A DNA stretch of 64,000 bases. Origin: Massilia mucilaginosa (GTDB lineage: Bacteria > Pseudomonadota > Gammaproteobacteria > Burkholderiales > Burkholderiaceae_D). Under the pieces are notes generated by a model. That model did not search any database and had not been told where the DNA came from. It worked only from the letters and a program-made list of their open reading frames with translations. Location of the stretch: NCBI RefSeq assembly GCF_011682145.1, contig NZ_WHJH01000010.1:1-64000 (forward strand). The letters run 5' to 3'. Positions 16,482 through 26,232 of this stretch are shown here, piece after piece. Both the position numbers and the translations under genes were made by a program. Numbering within the stretch: the first letter of the stretch is position 1; every line of letters begins with the position of its first letter.

Positions 16482-19400
16482 ATCTTGTTATGAACCTGTT
16501 CGCCAGATTTGCCGGTGTCGTCTTCGGTCGCCATCTGTGGATATTCCTTGGCATGGTTTCCCTGTGCTGCATGATCTGGGTGCTGGGGCCGATCATCGCC
16601 ATCGGCCAGATGCGCCCGCTGGAGAGCGAACTGGCGCGCTGGTGCGTGATCGGACTGGTGTTTGCCTTCTGGCTGCTGCGCGCGCTGTACCGCAACTGGC
16701 GCGCGGCCCGCCTGAACTCCCAGCTGCTGACGCAAATCCGCACGCCCGCCGCACGCCCGAATGCCGCGCCGAGCCCCGCCAACCCGCACCTGGACGAACT
16801 CGGCCAGCGCTTCCAGGACGCCTCCGAGAAACTGAAGACGGCCAGGTTCGCCACCGACGCCAATCAAGGCAAGCTGGCTTTCCTGCAACGCTTCTCGGGC
16901 CAGTATCTGTATCAGCTGCCGTGGTACGTCTTCATCGGCGCGCCCGGCTCGGGCAAGACCACGGCGCTGGTCAATGCCGGCCTGGAATTCCCGCTGGCTG
17001 AACAATTCGGCAAGGCGGCCATTCGCGGCATCGGCGGCACCCGCAACTGCGACTGGTGGTTCACCAATGAAGCGGTGCTGATCGACACGGCCGGCCGCTA
17101 CACCGTGCAAGAAAATCGTGACCATGACCAGGGAGAATGGCAGGGTTTTGTCGATCTCCTCAAAAAATTCCGGCCGCGCCAGCCGCTCAACGGCGCCATT
17201 CTGACCATCAGCATCGCCGACCTGCTCGGCAGCAGCGAGCAGGAACGCGCACTGCATGCGCTCACCTTGCGCAAGCGCCTGCACGAACTGCGCGATCAGC
17301 TCGGCATTCAATTCCCGGTCTACGTCCTGATCACCAAGGTCGATCTGCTGGCCGGTTTTACCGAGTATTTTGCCCAACTGAGCAAGGAACAGCGCAGCCA
17401 GGTATGGGGCCTGACCTTCAAGCTGGACGCCGTGCGCGACAGCAGTTTCGACTTGCCGGGCGCTTTTTCGGCCCAGTACAAGCACCTGCTGGAACGCCTG
17501 TACGCCAGCCTGCCCGAGCAGCTGCTGGCCGAACACGACCCGCGCCAGCGCGAACTGGCCTACCTGCTGCCGCAGGAATTTGCCGGCCTGGAAAGCATCC
17601 TGAGCCAGTTCCTGGCGCACGTCTTCGTCTCGTCGAAATTCGAATCGAACGCCTTGCTGCGCGGCGTGTACTTTACCAGCGGCACCCAGGAAGGCACCGT
17701 GTTCGACCGGGTCCTCGGCGGCATCAAGAACTTCTTGCAGATCAATACCGGCCAGCGCTCGCCGCAGATCGGCGAACCGGGCCGCAGCTTCTTCCTGCGC
17801 AGCCTGTTGCAAGACATCATTTTCAAGGAAGCCGGCCTGGCTGGCATCAATGAACGCTGGCAGAAGAAGCAAACCTGGCTGCGCACCGCCGGCTACGCCG
17901 CCACCGCCGTGCTGGCCGTCGCGCTCTCGCTGGCATGGATCAACAGCTACCGCGCCAACCAGGCTTACGTCGACGACGTCGCAGCGCGCCTGCCAGCGCT
18001 CGAAAAACGCCTCGGCGCAGTCAAACTGAGCGACCGCGAACCGATCACCAGCGTCATGCCGATGCTCGACGCCTTGCACGCCGTGCCGGTCAGCACGGTG
18101 CTCGACGTGGACAAGCCAGCGTTCGCTTACCAGCTGGGCCTGTATCAGGGCGGCAAGCTGCAAGCGGCATCCACCCGCGCTTACGAACGGGCGCTGGACG
18201 ACATGTTCCTGCCGCAGCTGGCGCGCCGCCTGGAAGACAGCCTGCGCCAGGCCCCGGCCAACGACGTGGAACTGAGCTACAACGCCCTCAAGGCCTACCT
18301 GATGCTGTTCGACCCGGCCCATTACGACGCCGATTTCCTGCAAGCGTGGTTGTCGCTGGACCTGGAACGTCAATTGGGCAGCGCCCTGTCGAACGTCCAG
18401 CGCGAGGACCTGCGCGCCCATCTGAAGCGCTTGCTGGCGCAACGGATCGTGGCCTCGCCGTTTGCAATCGACGAGCCGCTGGTGGCGCAAACGCGTGAAC
18501 GGCTGCTGACGCATACCCTGGCCCAGCGCGCCTACGGCACCATGCGGCGCATGCTGCAAGGTAACAATCAACTGCCGACCTTCAATGTCGGCACCGTGGT
18601 CGGTCCCCAGGCCCCGCTGGTGTTCCGGCGCGCAAGTGGGGCCAGCCTGAATCAGGGCGTGCCCGGCTTGTACAGCTATCGCGGCTACTGGGAACTGTTC
18701 GCTCCCGGCCTCGATGCGCGCATCGCCAAACTGGCGGAAGAAGAGAAATGGGTCCTGGCCCAGCCAAAAAGCGCGCCAGCGCAGGCCGCAAGTGTCGACA
18801 ACCTGGCCGCCTGGAGCGCCGAGGTACGGCGCCTGTACCTGACCGACTACATTCGCGTATGGGAAGACTATCTGGGCGACCTGCGCCTGAAGACCGGCGG
18901 CACCCTGGCCCAGAACATCCAGGTCGCGCGCATCCTGTCGTCAAGCGATTCGCCGCTGGTGCGCTTCATGAACGCGGCCGCCAGGGAAACCACCCTGGTG
19001 CGCAAGGACGAGATCAACGGCGCCACCATCGTCGACAAGGCCCGCGACAAACTCGACAGCACGCGCTCGTCCCTGAGCCAGATCTTCGGCCAAAACGACC
19101 TGGCCAACGGAAAGCGCGAGGCGGCCGCTACCGAACGCGTGGAAATGCTGGTCGATACGCGCTTCGCCGCGCTGCGCGAATTCACGACGGCACGCGACAA
19201 AGGCGGCAAGGCCCCGATCGACGGCATTGTCGAGACCCTCGGCGAGCTGTACGCCCAGTTGATCGCCACCGAAACCGCCCTGCGCGACGGCGCCACGCCG
19301 CCACCGAACCAGGTGGTCAGCAAAATCCTGGCCGAAGCCGGCCGCCTGCCGACCCCGTTTCGCGGCATGCTGGGCGAACTGGCCAATTCGTCCGGCAACA

Positions 19401-20110
19401 ACGTGACCCAGGTGCTGCAACAGCAGCTTGGCAAGAATGTCGCCGCCAACGTGGGCCACTACTGCCAGCAAAGCGTGGCTGGCCGCTACCCCTTCGTGCG
19501 CGCCTCCTCGCGCGACATGGCGCTTGGCGACTTTGCCCAGATCTTCGCGCCCGGCGCCCTGATGGACGAGTTTTTCCAGAAGAACCTGGCAAACCAGGTC
19601 GACACGGCGGTGCGGCCATGGCGCTTCAAGGGCGAACAGAAGGCCCGTGCCGGCTACCTCAATTCCTTCGAGCAGGCTGTCGTCATTCGCGATGTGTTTT
19701 TCGCCGGCGGCGCCCGTACGCCCACCATCCGGCTCGATATCAAGCCGGTGCAGATGGACGCCTCCATCGCCCAGTTTGTCATCGACGTCGACGGCCAGGC
19801 AGTGCGCTACGCCCACGGCCCGCAAGTGTCGACGCCGATTCAATGGCCCGGCCCGGCAGGGCGCAACCAGGTGCGCGTGCAGCTTACCGGCAGCAACGGC
19901 AGCAGTGCTTCCCTGATGACCGAAGGCGCGTGGGCGCTGCACCGCATGTTCGACCGCGCCAGCCTGGCGCCGCAGCGCGACGCGGAAAAGATGCTGGCGA
20001 CCTTCGACGTCGGCGGCGCCAAGACCGTGTTCGAAGTGACCGCCAGCAGTGCGCAAAACCCGTTCCGCCTGGCCCAGCTGGCCAGCTTTTCCTGCCCGGG
20101 AGGGATTTGA
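16478..20110 (+). CDS. tssM: T6SS inner-membrane protein TssM (IcmF)
   Basis: A 1210-residue core protein of the trans-envelope complex. Two membrane segments lie near residues 18-40 and 53-70, a cytoplasmic NTPase-like domain follows with Walker A G-A-P-G-S-G-K-T at 154-161, a third membrane segment is near 471-491, and a long periplasmic part with the IcmF-related domain (about 540-850) and the C-terminal beta domain that contacts TssJ follows. Start: ATG at 16478 overlaps the tssL stop (ATGA); the open frame runs further upstream only because of GC-rich codon bias. Length fits the family (about 1150-1300). It ends one base into tagF (TGATG). Confidence 0.95.
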   Translation: MNLVMNLFARFAGVVFGRHLWIFLGMVSLCCMIWVLGPIIAIGQMRPLESELARWCVIGLVFAFWLLRALYRNWRAARLNSQLLTQIRTPAARPNAAPSPANPHLDELGQRFQDASEKLKTARFATDANQGKLAFLQRFSGQYLYQLPWYVFIGAPGSGKTTALVNAGLEFPLAEQFGKAAIRGIGGTRNCDWWFTNEAVLIDTAGRYTVQENRDHDQGEWQGFVDLLKKFRPRQPLNGAILTISIADLLGSSEQERALHALTLRKRLHELRDQLGIQFPVYVLITKVDLLAGFTEYFAQLSKEQRSQVWGLTFKLDAVRDSSFDLPGAFSAQYKHLLERLYASLPEQLLAEHDPRQRELAYLLPQEFAGLESILSQFLAHVFVSSKFESNALLRGVYFTSGTQEGTVFDRVLGGIKNFLQINTGQRSPQIGEPGRSFFLRSLLQDIIFKEAGLAGINERWQKKQTWLRTAGYAATAVLAVALSLAWINSYRANQAYVDDVAARLPALEKRLGAVKLSDREPITSVMPMLDALHAVPVSTVLDVDKPAFAYQLGLYQGGKLQAASTRAYERALDDMFLPQLARRLEDSLRQAPANDVELSYNALKAYLMLFDPAHYDADFLQAWLSLDLERQLGSALSNVQREDLRAHLKRLLAQRIVASPFAIDEPLVAQTRERLLTHTLAQRAYGTMRRMLQGNNQLPTFNVGTVVGPQAPLVFRRASGASLNQGVPGLYSYRGYWELFAPGLDARIAKLAEEEKWVLAQPKSAPAQAASVDNLAAWSAEVRRLYLTDYIRVWEDYLGDLRLKTGGTLAQNIQVARILSSSDSPLVRFMNAAARETTLVRKDEINGATIVDKARDKLDSTRSSLSQIFGQNDLANGKREAAATERVEMLVDTRFAALREFTTARDKGGKAPIDGIVETLGELYAQLIATETALRDGATPPPNQVVSKILAEAGRLPTPFRGMLGELANSSGNNVTQVLQQQLGKNVAANVGHYCQQSVAGRYPFVRASSRDMALGDFAQIFAPGALMDEFFQKNLANQVDTAVRPWRFKGEQKARAGYLNSFEQAVVIRDVFFAGGARTPTIRLDIKPVQMDASIAQFVIDVDGQAVRYAHGPQVSTPIQWPGPAGRNQVRVQLTGSNGSSASLMTEGAWALHRMFDRASLAPQRDAEKMLATFDVGGAKTVFEVTASSAQNPFRLAQLASFSCPGGI

Positions 20111-20814
20111 TGAACGGCCCGTTCAAGACGCTCGTTCCGAGCACCGCAAGCGCGCCGGTCGGCTGGTTCGGCAAGATCCCGTCGGCCGGCGACTTCGTCC
20201 GCCAGCAACTGCCCTACGCGCTGCTGGGCGGCTGGGAGCACTGGCTGCAAAACGGCCTGGCGGCCTTGCAGCAGGCCGGCCCGAACATGCTGTCCACGCA
20301 CTACGCCGTGGCGCCGCTGTGGAATTTCCTGCTGCCGGCGGGACTCGGCCACGACTCCGTCCAGCTCGGCGTTCTGGCGCCCAGTTGCGACCGCGTTGGC
20401 CGCTACTACCCGGTCGCGGCGCTGTGGCCGGTGCCGGTCAACGCCTTCCATAACGGCATGCTGGAGGGCTGCGACGAATTCTACGGCGCGCTCGGCCAGG
20501 CGCTGCTGGAGGCGATCCGCCACGGCCACGCCATCGACCGCCTCGGCAGCGCCCTGGCGCGCGTCAACACCGCGCCGATGAGCACGCGCACCATCGTGGA
20601 CCAGGACGCGTTCTGGCGCCAGGCGCAGGCCGGCACCCGTCGCCACGCCAGGTCCAGCCCCGACCTGGCGCTGTATTTCGACGCCGCCAGTGCCACCAGC
20701 TTCTGGTGGACCAACCAGGGCGACGGCTCGCCCCTGCAGACCTGCACCCACACCGGACAGCTGAACAATGCCCTGTTCGCCCGCCTGTTTGGTCCCCAAC
20801 AAGGATCCGTATGA
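20110..20814 (+). CDS. tagF: T6SS-associated protein TagF
   Basis: A 234-residue cytoplasmic protein. The family signature is the N-terminal VGWFGKIPSAGDFVRQQLP, followed by the W-x-HWLQ block and SCDRVGRYYPVA. TagF acts with the Ser/Thr kinase-phosphatase circuit and represses assembly by a post-translational route in Pseudomonas; here it sits directly before the kinase gene, as expected. Start ATG 20110 forms TGATG with the tssM stop, and the stop overlaps the kinase start (ATGA at 20811). Confidence 0.92.
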   Translation: MNGPFKTLVPSTASAPVGWFGKIPSAGDFVRQQLPYALLGGWEHWLQNGLAALQQAGPNMLSTHYAVAPLWNFLLPAGLGHDSVQLGVLAPSCDRVGRYYPVAALWPVPVNAFHNGMLEGCDEFYGALGQALLEAIRHGHAIDRLGSALARVNTAPMSTRTIVDQDAFWRQAQAGTRRHARSSPDLALYFDAASATSFWWTNQGDGSPLQTCTHTGQLNNALFARLFGPQQGSV

Positions 20815-22469
20815 CCGATTTCTCCAACGCCAGCGTCCTGATCGATCCAGCGGCGGCGGCGGACGCCTCCACGCGCCCGCTGCCCAACGGCCACCGCATG
20901 GAAGAATTCGAAATCACCGGCGTGCTCGGCGCCGGCGGCTTCGGCATCGTGTACCGCGCGTTCGACCATGCGCTCGAACGGGTGGTGGCGATCAAGGAAT
21001 ACATGCCGGCCATGCTGGCGCTGCGCCAGGGCGACCTCTCCATCGCGCTGCGCGGCGAGCGCTTCGCCGCCACCTTCAAGACCGGCCAGGCGGGCTTTAT
21101 CAATGAAGCGCGTTTGCTGGCCAAATTCGACCATCCGGGCCTGATCAAGGTGCTGCGCTTCTGGGAAGACCACGGCACCGCCTACATGGCCACGCCCTGC
21201 TACGAAGGCCTGACGCTCAAGCAGCGCCTGGCGGGCGGGCGCGCCCTCGGCGAAGCGGAGATCATGCGCATGCTGGCGGCCCTGCTGGGCGCGCTCGAAA
21301 CCTTGCACCGCGCCCAGTGCTTCCACCGTGATATCGCCCTCGACAACATCCTGATGCAGCCGGACGGCACCCCGGTCCTGCTCGATTTCGGCTCGGCCCG
21401 CAAGCTTATCGGCGACCTGGTCGACGATTCGAGCATCATGCTCAAACCCGGCTATTCGCCGATTGAGCAATACACCGACGATCCGGCCTTTCCCCAGGGG
21501 CCGTGGACCGACATTTATGCGCTCGGCGCGGTGATTCACATCCTGGTGTCGGGCCAGCTGCCGCCGGCGGCGGTGGTGCGCAGCATTTCGGACAACTACC
21601 AGCCGCTCGAAGGCAGCACCCAGCGCTACAGCGCCACCCTGCTGCGCGCCGCCGATGCTGCCCTGCGCCAGCGCATCGAAGAGCGGCCGCAATCGGTCGG
21701 CGCTTTCGCGACCCTGCTGGGCCTGGCGTCGGCGACGCCGGGCCACTACAGCGCTGCCGATCAGGCGGCCCCGTTGGCGGGCGTGGCGGCGCCAGCGGCA
21801 CACGAAGCCGCGCTTCCAGCCAGCCCGGCGCCCCAGCAAGGCACGCCGCGCGACGCACTTGTCATGTCGGCCTCGGTCGCGCCGCAAGCGCCGTCCGGCG
21901 CGAGCGCTGCGCCAGGCTCGTCGAAACGCTGGTGGGTGCTCGGCGCCGGCGCATCGGCGCTGGCCCTGGGGGCCGTGCTGTGGCAGGTGAACAGCGCGCA
22001 GCCGCCCGAATCGACAACGACCATGAACGCCGCAACGCCGCCGCAGGCGCCGCCACCGATTGCCGAAACAGCGCCCGTGCCTGCCCCGCCCAAGCCCGAA
22101 GCGCCTGCGCCAGTGGTCGACAGCGGCGAGGTGACGGTACCCGCGCCGCTGCCGGCGCAGAGCAGCGAGCCCGAGCCCCCTGCACCGGCGCTGGCCGATG
22201 CCGAGCCCGCGCCCGCGGCCAAACCTGCCGCCGAGCCGGTGCGCAAGCCGATACAGGTCGCGCTGCGTATCAGCCCATGGGGCGAGGTCTATGTGAACGG
22301 CAAAAAACGCGGCGTCAGCCCGCCCATGAAGTCGCTCCAGCTGATGCCCGGCGACTACCAGATCGAAGTGCGCAACGGATCGCTGACGCCGCACCGCCTG
22401 CGCCTGCAGGTGACAGCCGATGCCGCCGCGCCCGATGTGGTCCACGCTTTCAAATCGGGCCAGCCATGA
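20811..22469 (+). CDS. T6SS Ser/Thr protein kinase with PEGA domain (PpkA-like)
   Basis: A 552-residue membrane kinase. The kinase domain (about 28-290) has the Gly loop GAGGFGIVYRA, the ATP-binding K62 in VAIKE, the catalytic H172-R-D174 and metal-binding D192-F-G. A Pro/Ala-rich linker leads to one membrane segment (about 373-392), a long Pro/Ala/Glu-rich periplasmic stalk, and a C-terminal PEGA-type domain (ISPWGEVYVNGKKRGVSPPM). In this position between tagF and tssA, with fha and a PP2C phosphatase at the operon end, it forms a threonine phosphorylation switch for firing of the apparatus. The periplasmic PEGA domain differs from the VWA domain of Pseudomonas PpkA, so the symbol is left blank. 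Confidence 0.9.
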   Translation: MTDFSNASVLIDPAAAADASTRPLPNGHRMEEFEITGVLGAGGFGIVYRAFDHALERVVAIKEYMPAMLALRQGDLSIALRGERFAATFKTGQAGFINEARLLAKFDHPGLIKVLRFWEDHGTAYMATPCYEGLTLKQRLAGGRALGEAEIMRMLAALLGALETLHRAQCFHRDIALDNILMQPDGTPVLLDFGSARKLIGDLVDDSSIMLKPGYSPIEQYTDDPAFPQGPWTDIYALGAVIHILVSGQLPPAAVVRSISDNYQPLEGSTQRYSATLLRAADAALRQRIEERPQSVGAFATLLGLASATPGHYSAADQAAPLAGVAAPAAHEAALPASPAPQQGTPRDALVMSASVAPQAPSGASAAPGSSKRWWVLGAGASALALGAVLWQVNSAQPPESTTTMNAATPPQAPPPIAETAPVPAPPKPEAPAPVVDSGEVTVPAPLPAQSSEPEPPAPALADAEPAPAAKPAAEPVRKPIQVALRISPWGEVYVNGKKRGVSPPMKSLQLMPGDYQIEVRNGSLTPHRLRLQVTADAAAPDVVHAFKSGQP

Positions 22470-23521
22470 ACCTGCCTGACGCTCCCTGCGCCGAGTCGGC
22501 CCTGCTCGGCACCTTGCTCGCGCCAGCCGCCGACGCGCCGCCTTGCGGCCCCAACCTGGAATATGCCGCCCCCTTCCTGGCGCTGATGCAGGCCGCGCAG
22601 CCGCGCGCCGAGCAGCAATACGGCGACACCATCATCGCGGCCGAAGCGCCGGACTGGCGCGAGGTCGCGCGCCAGGGCGAGCAGCTGATCTTGCAAAGCA
22701 AGGACCTGCGCATCGCCTGCCTGCTGGCGCAAGCCTGGACCAACCTGCAAGGCATGCAGGGCTACGCCCAAGGGCTGCGCCTGGTGGCGGAGCTGCTCAG
22801 CCGCTACTGGACCGATGTCTACCCGCGCCTGAAGGACGACGGCGAGGATGACGAGGACATCGACCCATTCCCGCGCACCAATGCGCTGGCGCCGCTGTTC
22901 GAGCCGCAGAGCGTGCTGCGCGACTTGCGCGCCGTGCCGCTGCTCGGCCCCGGCGCCCTCCCTCTGCGCGAGATGGAAGCGGTATTCAATCACAGCGCCC
23001 CGGAGCATGTGAACTACCCCGGTGGACCGGAGCGCCTGCGCATGGAACTGACGCGCGCCCGCAACGACAATCATCCCGCCCTGCTGGCCGTGGGCGAAGC
23101 GCAATGGGCGCTCGAGACGATCGTCGCACTGCTGCGGGAGCACCTGGGACCGGAATGGCTGCCGGAACACCAGCCCGTCGCCAAACTGCTGCAACGCCTC
23201 GCCGAGGTCAGCGGCAGCGGTGGCAGCCACGCTCCCGTCGAGAGCGCGCCTGAGCAGGCAGCTGGCCAGCCTGGCGCGCCACCGGCGCCGGGCGCGCGCG
23301 CAAGCGACTGGCGTACGCAGGAGCTCGGCAGCCGCGACGACGTGCGCCTGATGCTCGAAAAAATCTGCTTCTATCTGGAAAAGCACGAACCGAGCCACCC
23401 GGCGCCGCTGTTGCTGCGGCGCGCGCAACGGCTGATGCAGATGAGTTTCTACGAGATCATGCGCGACCTCGCGCCGGACAGCGTCAGCCAGATCGACCTG
23501 CTGATGGGCACGCAGACATGA
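22466..23521 (+). CDS. tssA: T6SS assembly cap protein TssA
   Basis: A 351-residue cytoplasmic protein with the ImpA N-terminal domain (about 5-160: CGPNLEYAAPFLALMQAA, then APDWREV and the AQAWTNLQGMQGYAQGLRLV helix). A Gly/Ala/Pro linker (about 250-280) separates it from a short C-terminal helical domain with SRDDVRLMLEKICFYLEKHE and PSHPAPLLLRRAQRLM, the ring-forming part. TssA primes sheath and tube polymerisation at the baseplate. It overlaps the kinase gene by four bases and is followed by a 71-base gap before tssB. Confidence 0.92.
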   Translation: MNLPDAPCAESALLGTLLAPAADAPPCGPNLEYAAPFLALMQAAQPRAEQQYGDTIIAAEAPDWREVARQGEQLILQSKDLRIACLLAQAWTNLQGMQGYAQGLRLVAELLSRYWTDVYPRLKDDGEDDEDIDPFPRTNALAPLFEPQSVLRDLRAVPLLGPGALPLREMEAVFNHSAPEHVNYPGGPERLRMELTRARNDNHPALLAVGEAQWALETIVALLREHLGPEWLPEHQPVAKLLQRLAEVSGSGGSHAPVESAPEQAAGQPGAPPAPGARASDWRTQELGSRDDVRLMLEKICFYLEKHEPSHPAPLLLRRAQRLMQMSFYEIMRDLAPDSVSQIDLLMGTQT

Positions 23522-23592
23522 CAGCGCAGCCTTCCCTTTTGACGTCCACACCGTTTTCGACCAATTGACAGCTTTCACAAGGAGTGTTTTCC

Positions 23593-24144
23593 ATGGCTAA
23601 CCGACGGCCCGCAAGCAGCGGCCAGAAATTTATCGCACGTAACCGTGCACCGCGCGTGCAAATCGAATACGACGTCGAAGTGTATGGCGCTGAACGCAAG
23701 GTGCAACTGCCGTTCGTCATGGGCGTCATGGCCGACCTGGCCGGCAAGCAGCTCAATCCACTGCCGGACCTGGCCGAGCGCAAATTCCTGGAAATCGACA
23801 TCGACAATTTCGATGAACGCATGAAGTCGCTGCAACCGCGCACCGCTTTCCAGGTCCCCAACACGCTGACCGGCGAAGGCGTGCTGCAAGTCGACCTGAC
23901 CTTCAACAGCATGGACGACTTCTCGCCGGCCAATGTGGCGCGCAATGTGGATTCCCTGGCGCAGCTGCTCGACGCCCGCACCCAGCTGTCCAACCTGCTC
24001 TCCTACATGGACGGCAAGAGCGGCGCCGAGGAATTGATTAACAAGGTGCTCAAGAATCCGGCACTGCTCGGCAGCCTGGCCGCCCGGCCGGCCAACGACA
24101 CCGCCAGCGGCCCAGCGGCCGCGCAGGGAGACGCGCATGAATGA
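23593..24144 (+). CDS. tssB: T6SS contractile sheath small subunit TssB
   Basis: A 183-residue cytoplasmic protein; with TssC it forms the contractile sheath. The family signature is clear: RVQIEYDVEVYGAERKVQLP, FVMGVMADLAG, FLEIDIDNFDERM, and the C-terminal ARTQLSNLLSYMDGKSGAE that binds TssC. The start ATG 23593 has an AAGGAG ribosome site nine bases upstream; the in-frame GTG at 23584 overlaps that site and is unlikely. The strong site fits high expression of sheath protein. It overlaps tssC by eight bases. Confidence 0.96.
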   Translation: MANRRPASSGQKFIARNRAPRVQIEYDVEVYGAERKVQLPFVMGVMADLAGKQLNPLPDLAERKFLEIDIDNFDERMKSLQPRTAFQVPNTLTGEGVLQVDLTFNSMDDFSPANVARNVDSLAQLLDARTQLSNLLSYMDGKSGAEELINKVLKNPALLGSLAARPANDTASGPAAAQGDAHE

Positions 24145-25657
24145 TTTTTCCGCCCTGCTGGAAGCGGGCACCCTGCCCGCCCACGGTATCAGCGACAACG
24201 CCAGCGCCGACAGCGACTTTGCCCTGCTGCTGCAAAAGGAATTCAAGCCAAAGAGCGAGCAAGCCAACCACGCGGTGCAGAACGCCGTGCGCACCCTGGC
24301 CCAGCAAGCGCTGGCGCACACGGTGACGATGTCGTCGGACGCCTACAGCTCGATCCAGGCCATCATCGCCGAGATCGACCTGAAGCTGTCGGAACAGATC
24401 AACCAGATCTTGCACCACGCCGACTTCCAGCAGCTCGAAGGCGCATGGCTCGGCCTGCATCACCTGGTCAGCAACACCGAAACCGACGAACTGCTGAAGA
24501 TCCGCGTGTTGCCGATTTCGAAAAAGGAACTGGCGCGCAACCTGAAACGCTTCAAGGGCGTGGCCTGGGACCAGAGCCCGCTTTTCAAAAAGGTCTACGA
24601 AGAAGAATACGGCCAGTTCGGCGGCGAGCCTTTCGGCAGCATGATCGGCGACTTCTACTTCGACCACAGCCCGCAGGACGTTGAAACGCTGGCGGAACTG
24701 GCGCGCATCTCGGCGGCCGCGCACTGCCCCTTCATTTCCGCCGCCGCCCCGACCGTGCTGCAGATGGAATCGTGGCAGGAACTGGCCAACCCGCGCGACC
24801 TGACCAAGATTTTCCAGAACACCGAATACGCCGCCTGGCGCAGCCTGCGCGAATCGGAAGACGCGCGCTACATCGGCCTGACCATGCCGCGCTTCCTCGG
24901 CCGCCTGCCCTACGGCGCGCGCACCAATCCGGTCGATGAATTCAGTTTTGAAGAAGACACCGACAGCGCATCGCACGAGCGTTACACCTGGGCCAATTCG
25001 GCCTACGCCATGGGCGTGAACATCAATCGCTCGTTCAAGGAATTCGGCTGGTGCACCTCGATTCGCGGGGTCGAATCGGGCGGCGCGGTCGACAACCTGC
25101 CGTGCCACACCTTCCCGACCGACGACGGCGGCATGGACATGAAGTGCCCGACAGAAATCGCCATCAGCGACCGCCGCGAAGCGGAACTGGCCAAGAACGG
25201 CTTCATGCCGCTGGTGCACCGCAAGAACTCGGACTTTGCCGCGTTCATCGGCGCCCAGTCGCTGCAGCAGCCGGCCGAGTACTTCGACGCCGACGCCTCG
25301 GCCAACGCGCGCCTGTCGGCCCGCCTGCCGTACCTGTTCGCCTGCTGCCGTTTCGCGCACTACCTGAAATGCATCGTACGCGACAAGATCGGCTCGTTCA
25401 AGGACCGCGATGAAATGACCAGTTGGCTCAACAGCTGGATCATGCACTACGTCGATGGCGATCCGGCCAACTCGTCGCAGGAGACCAAGTCGCGCAAACC
25501 CCTGGCCGCCGCCGAAGTCCAGGTCGAAGAGCTGGCCGATAACCCGGGTTACTACGCCGCCAAGTTTTTCCTGCGTCCCCATTACCAGCTGGAAGGCCTG
25601 ACCGTCTCCCTGCGCCTGGTATCGAAATTGCCTTCGCTGAAGAAAGTGGATGGCTAA
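24137..25657 (+). CDS. tssC: T6SS contractile sheath large subunit TssC
   Basis: A 506-residue protein, usual length for TssC. Conserved stretches include FQQLEGAWLGLHHLV, LKIRVLPISKKEL, DQSPLFKKVYEEEYGQFGG, YIGLTMPRFLGRLPYG and FGWCTSIRGVESGG. Together with TssB it builds the sheath around the Hcp tube and is later recycled by ClpV. The first codons lie inside the tssB end. It is followed by 45 bases with a TAGGAG ribosome site for hcp. Confidence 0.97.
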   Translation: MNDFSALLEAGTLPAHGISDNASADSDFALLLQKEFKPKSEQANHAVQNAVRTLAQQALAHTVTMSSDAYSSIQAIIAEIDLKLSEQINQILHHADFQQLEGAWLGLHHLVSNTETDELLKIRVLPISKKELARNLKRFKGVAWDQSPLFKKVYEEEYGQFGGEPFGSMIGDFYFDHSPQDVETLAELARISAAAHCPFISAAAPTVLQMESWQELANPRDLTKIFQNTEYAAWRSLRESEDARYIGLTMPRFLGRLPYGARTNPVDEFSFEEDTDSASHERYTWANSAYAMGVNINRSFKEFGWCTSIRGVESGGAVDNLPCHTFPTDDGGMDMKCPTEIAISDRREAELAKNGFMPLVHRKNSDFAAFIGAQSLQQPAEYFDADASANARLSARLPYLFACCRFAHYLKCIVRDKIGSFKDRDEMTSWLNSWIMHYVDGDPANSSQETKSRKPLAAAEVQVEELADNPGYYAAKFFLRPHYQLEGLTVSLRLVSKLPSLKKVDG

Positions 25658-25702
25658 GCAAGCACCAACCCTGCAAGTCTTTTCTTAATTTAGGAGTTTT
25701 AC

Positions 25703-26179
25703 ATGGCAGCAATGATGTTTATGAAAGTAACTGGCGTCACCGGCGAAGCAACCGATGACAAGCACAAGGATTGGAGCGACATCAAATCGTTCTCGTGGGG
25801 CGCCAGCCAGCCAGGCGGCATGGTCGTCGGTGGCGGCGCGGGCCGCGCCAGCTTCAACGACCTGCAAGTGGTCGCCTACATGGACAAGGCCACCCCGGCC
25901 TTGATCAAGCACTGCGCAAGCGGCATGCATCTCGGCAGCGTGGTTGTCCACGTCTGCAAATCGACGGGCACGAAGAAAGAGTTTTGCGTCGTCACCCTGG
26001 AAGATGTGCTGGTCACATCGGCGCAAATCGTCGGCGTCGATCCGCAAGACACGCTTGAGCGTCTGGTCATGAACTATGGCTTCCAGGCTGCCAAAGTGCG
26101 TCAGGCTTACACCGACAAGCAAGGCAACGGCGCATCGAGCCCAATGGGCTGGAACATCAGCGACAACGTCGAAATGTAA
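25703..26179 (+). CDS. hcp: T6SS tube protein Hcp (TssD)
   Basis: A 158-residue secreted protein that stacks as hexameric rings to form the inner tube and can carry small effectors in its lumen. The family pattern is visible: MMFMKVTGVTGEATDDKHKD, WSDIKSFSWGASQPG, the central DLQVVAYMDKATPALIKHCASG and VTLEDVLVTSAQIVG. The ribosome site TAGGAG lies nine bases upstream of ATG. A strong hairpin terminator follows directly, so hcp may be present in excess of the genes beyond. Confidence 0.97.
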   Translation: MAAMMFMKVTGVTGEATDDKHKDWSDIKSFSWGASQPGGMVVGGGAGRASFNDLQVVAYMDKATPALIKHCASGMHLGSVVVHVCKSTGTKKEFCVVTLEDVLVTSAQIVGVDPQDTLERLVMNYGFQAAKVRQAYTDKQGNGASSPMGWNISDNVEM

Positions 26180-26185
26180 TGTGCG

Positions 26186-26220
26186 GGGTTCATCGCGCCA
26201 CGGCCCGATGAACCCTTTCT
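26186..26220 (+). terminator. Intrinsic terminator after hcp
   Basis: A perfect ten-base stem, GGGTTCATCG (26186-26195) with CGATGAACCC (26206-26215), a ten-base loop and a TTTCT tail. It sits between hcp and tagJ inside the secretion operon, so it probably stops part of the transcripts and raises hcp and upstream mRNA over the downstream baseplate genes. Confidence 0.75.
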
Positions 26221-26232
26221 CAAAGGTGGAAC

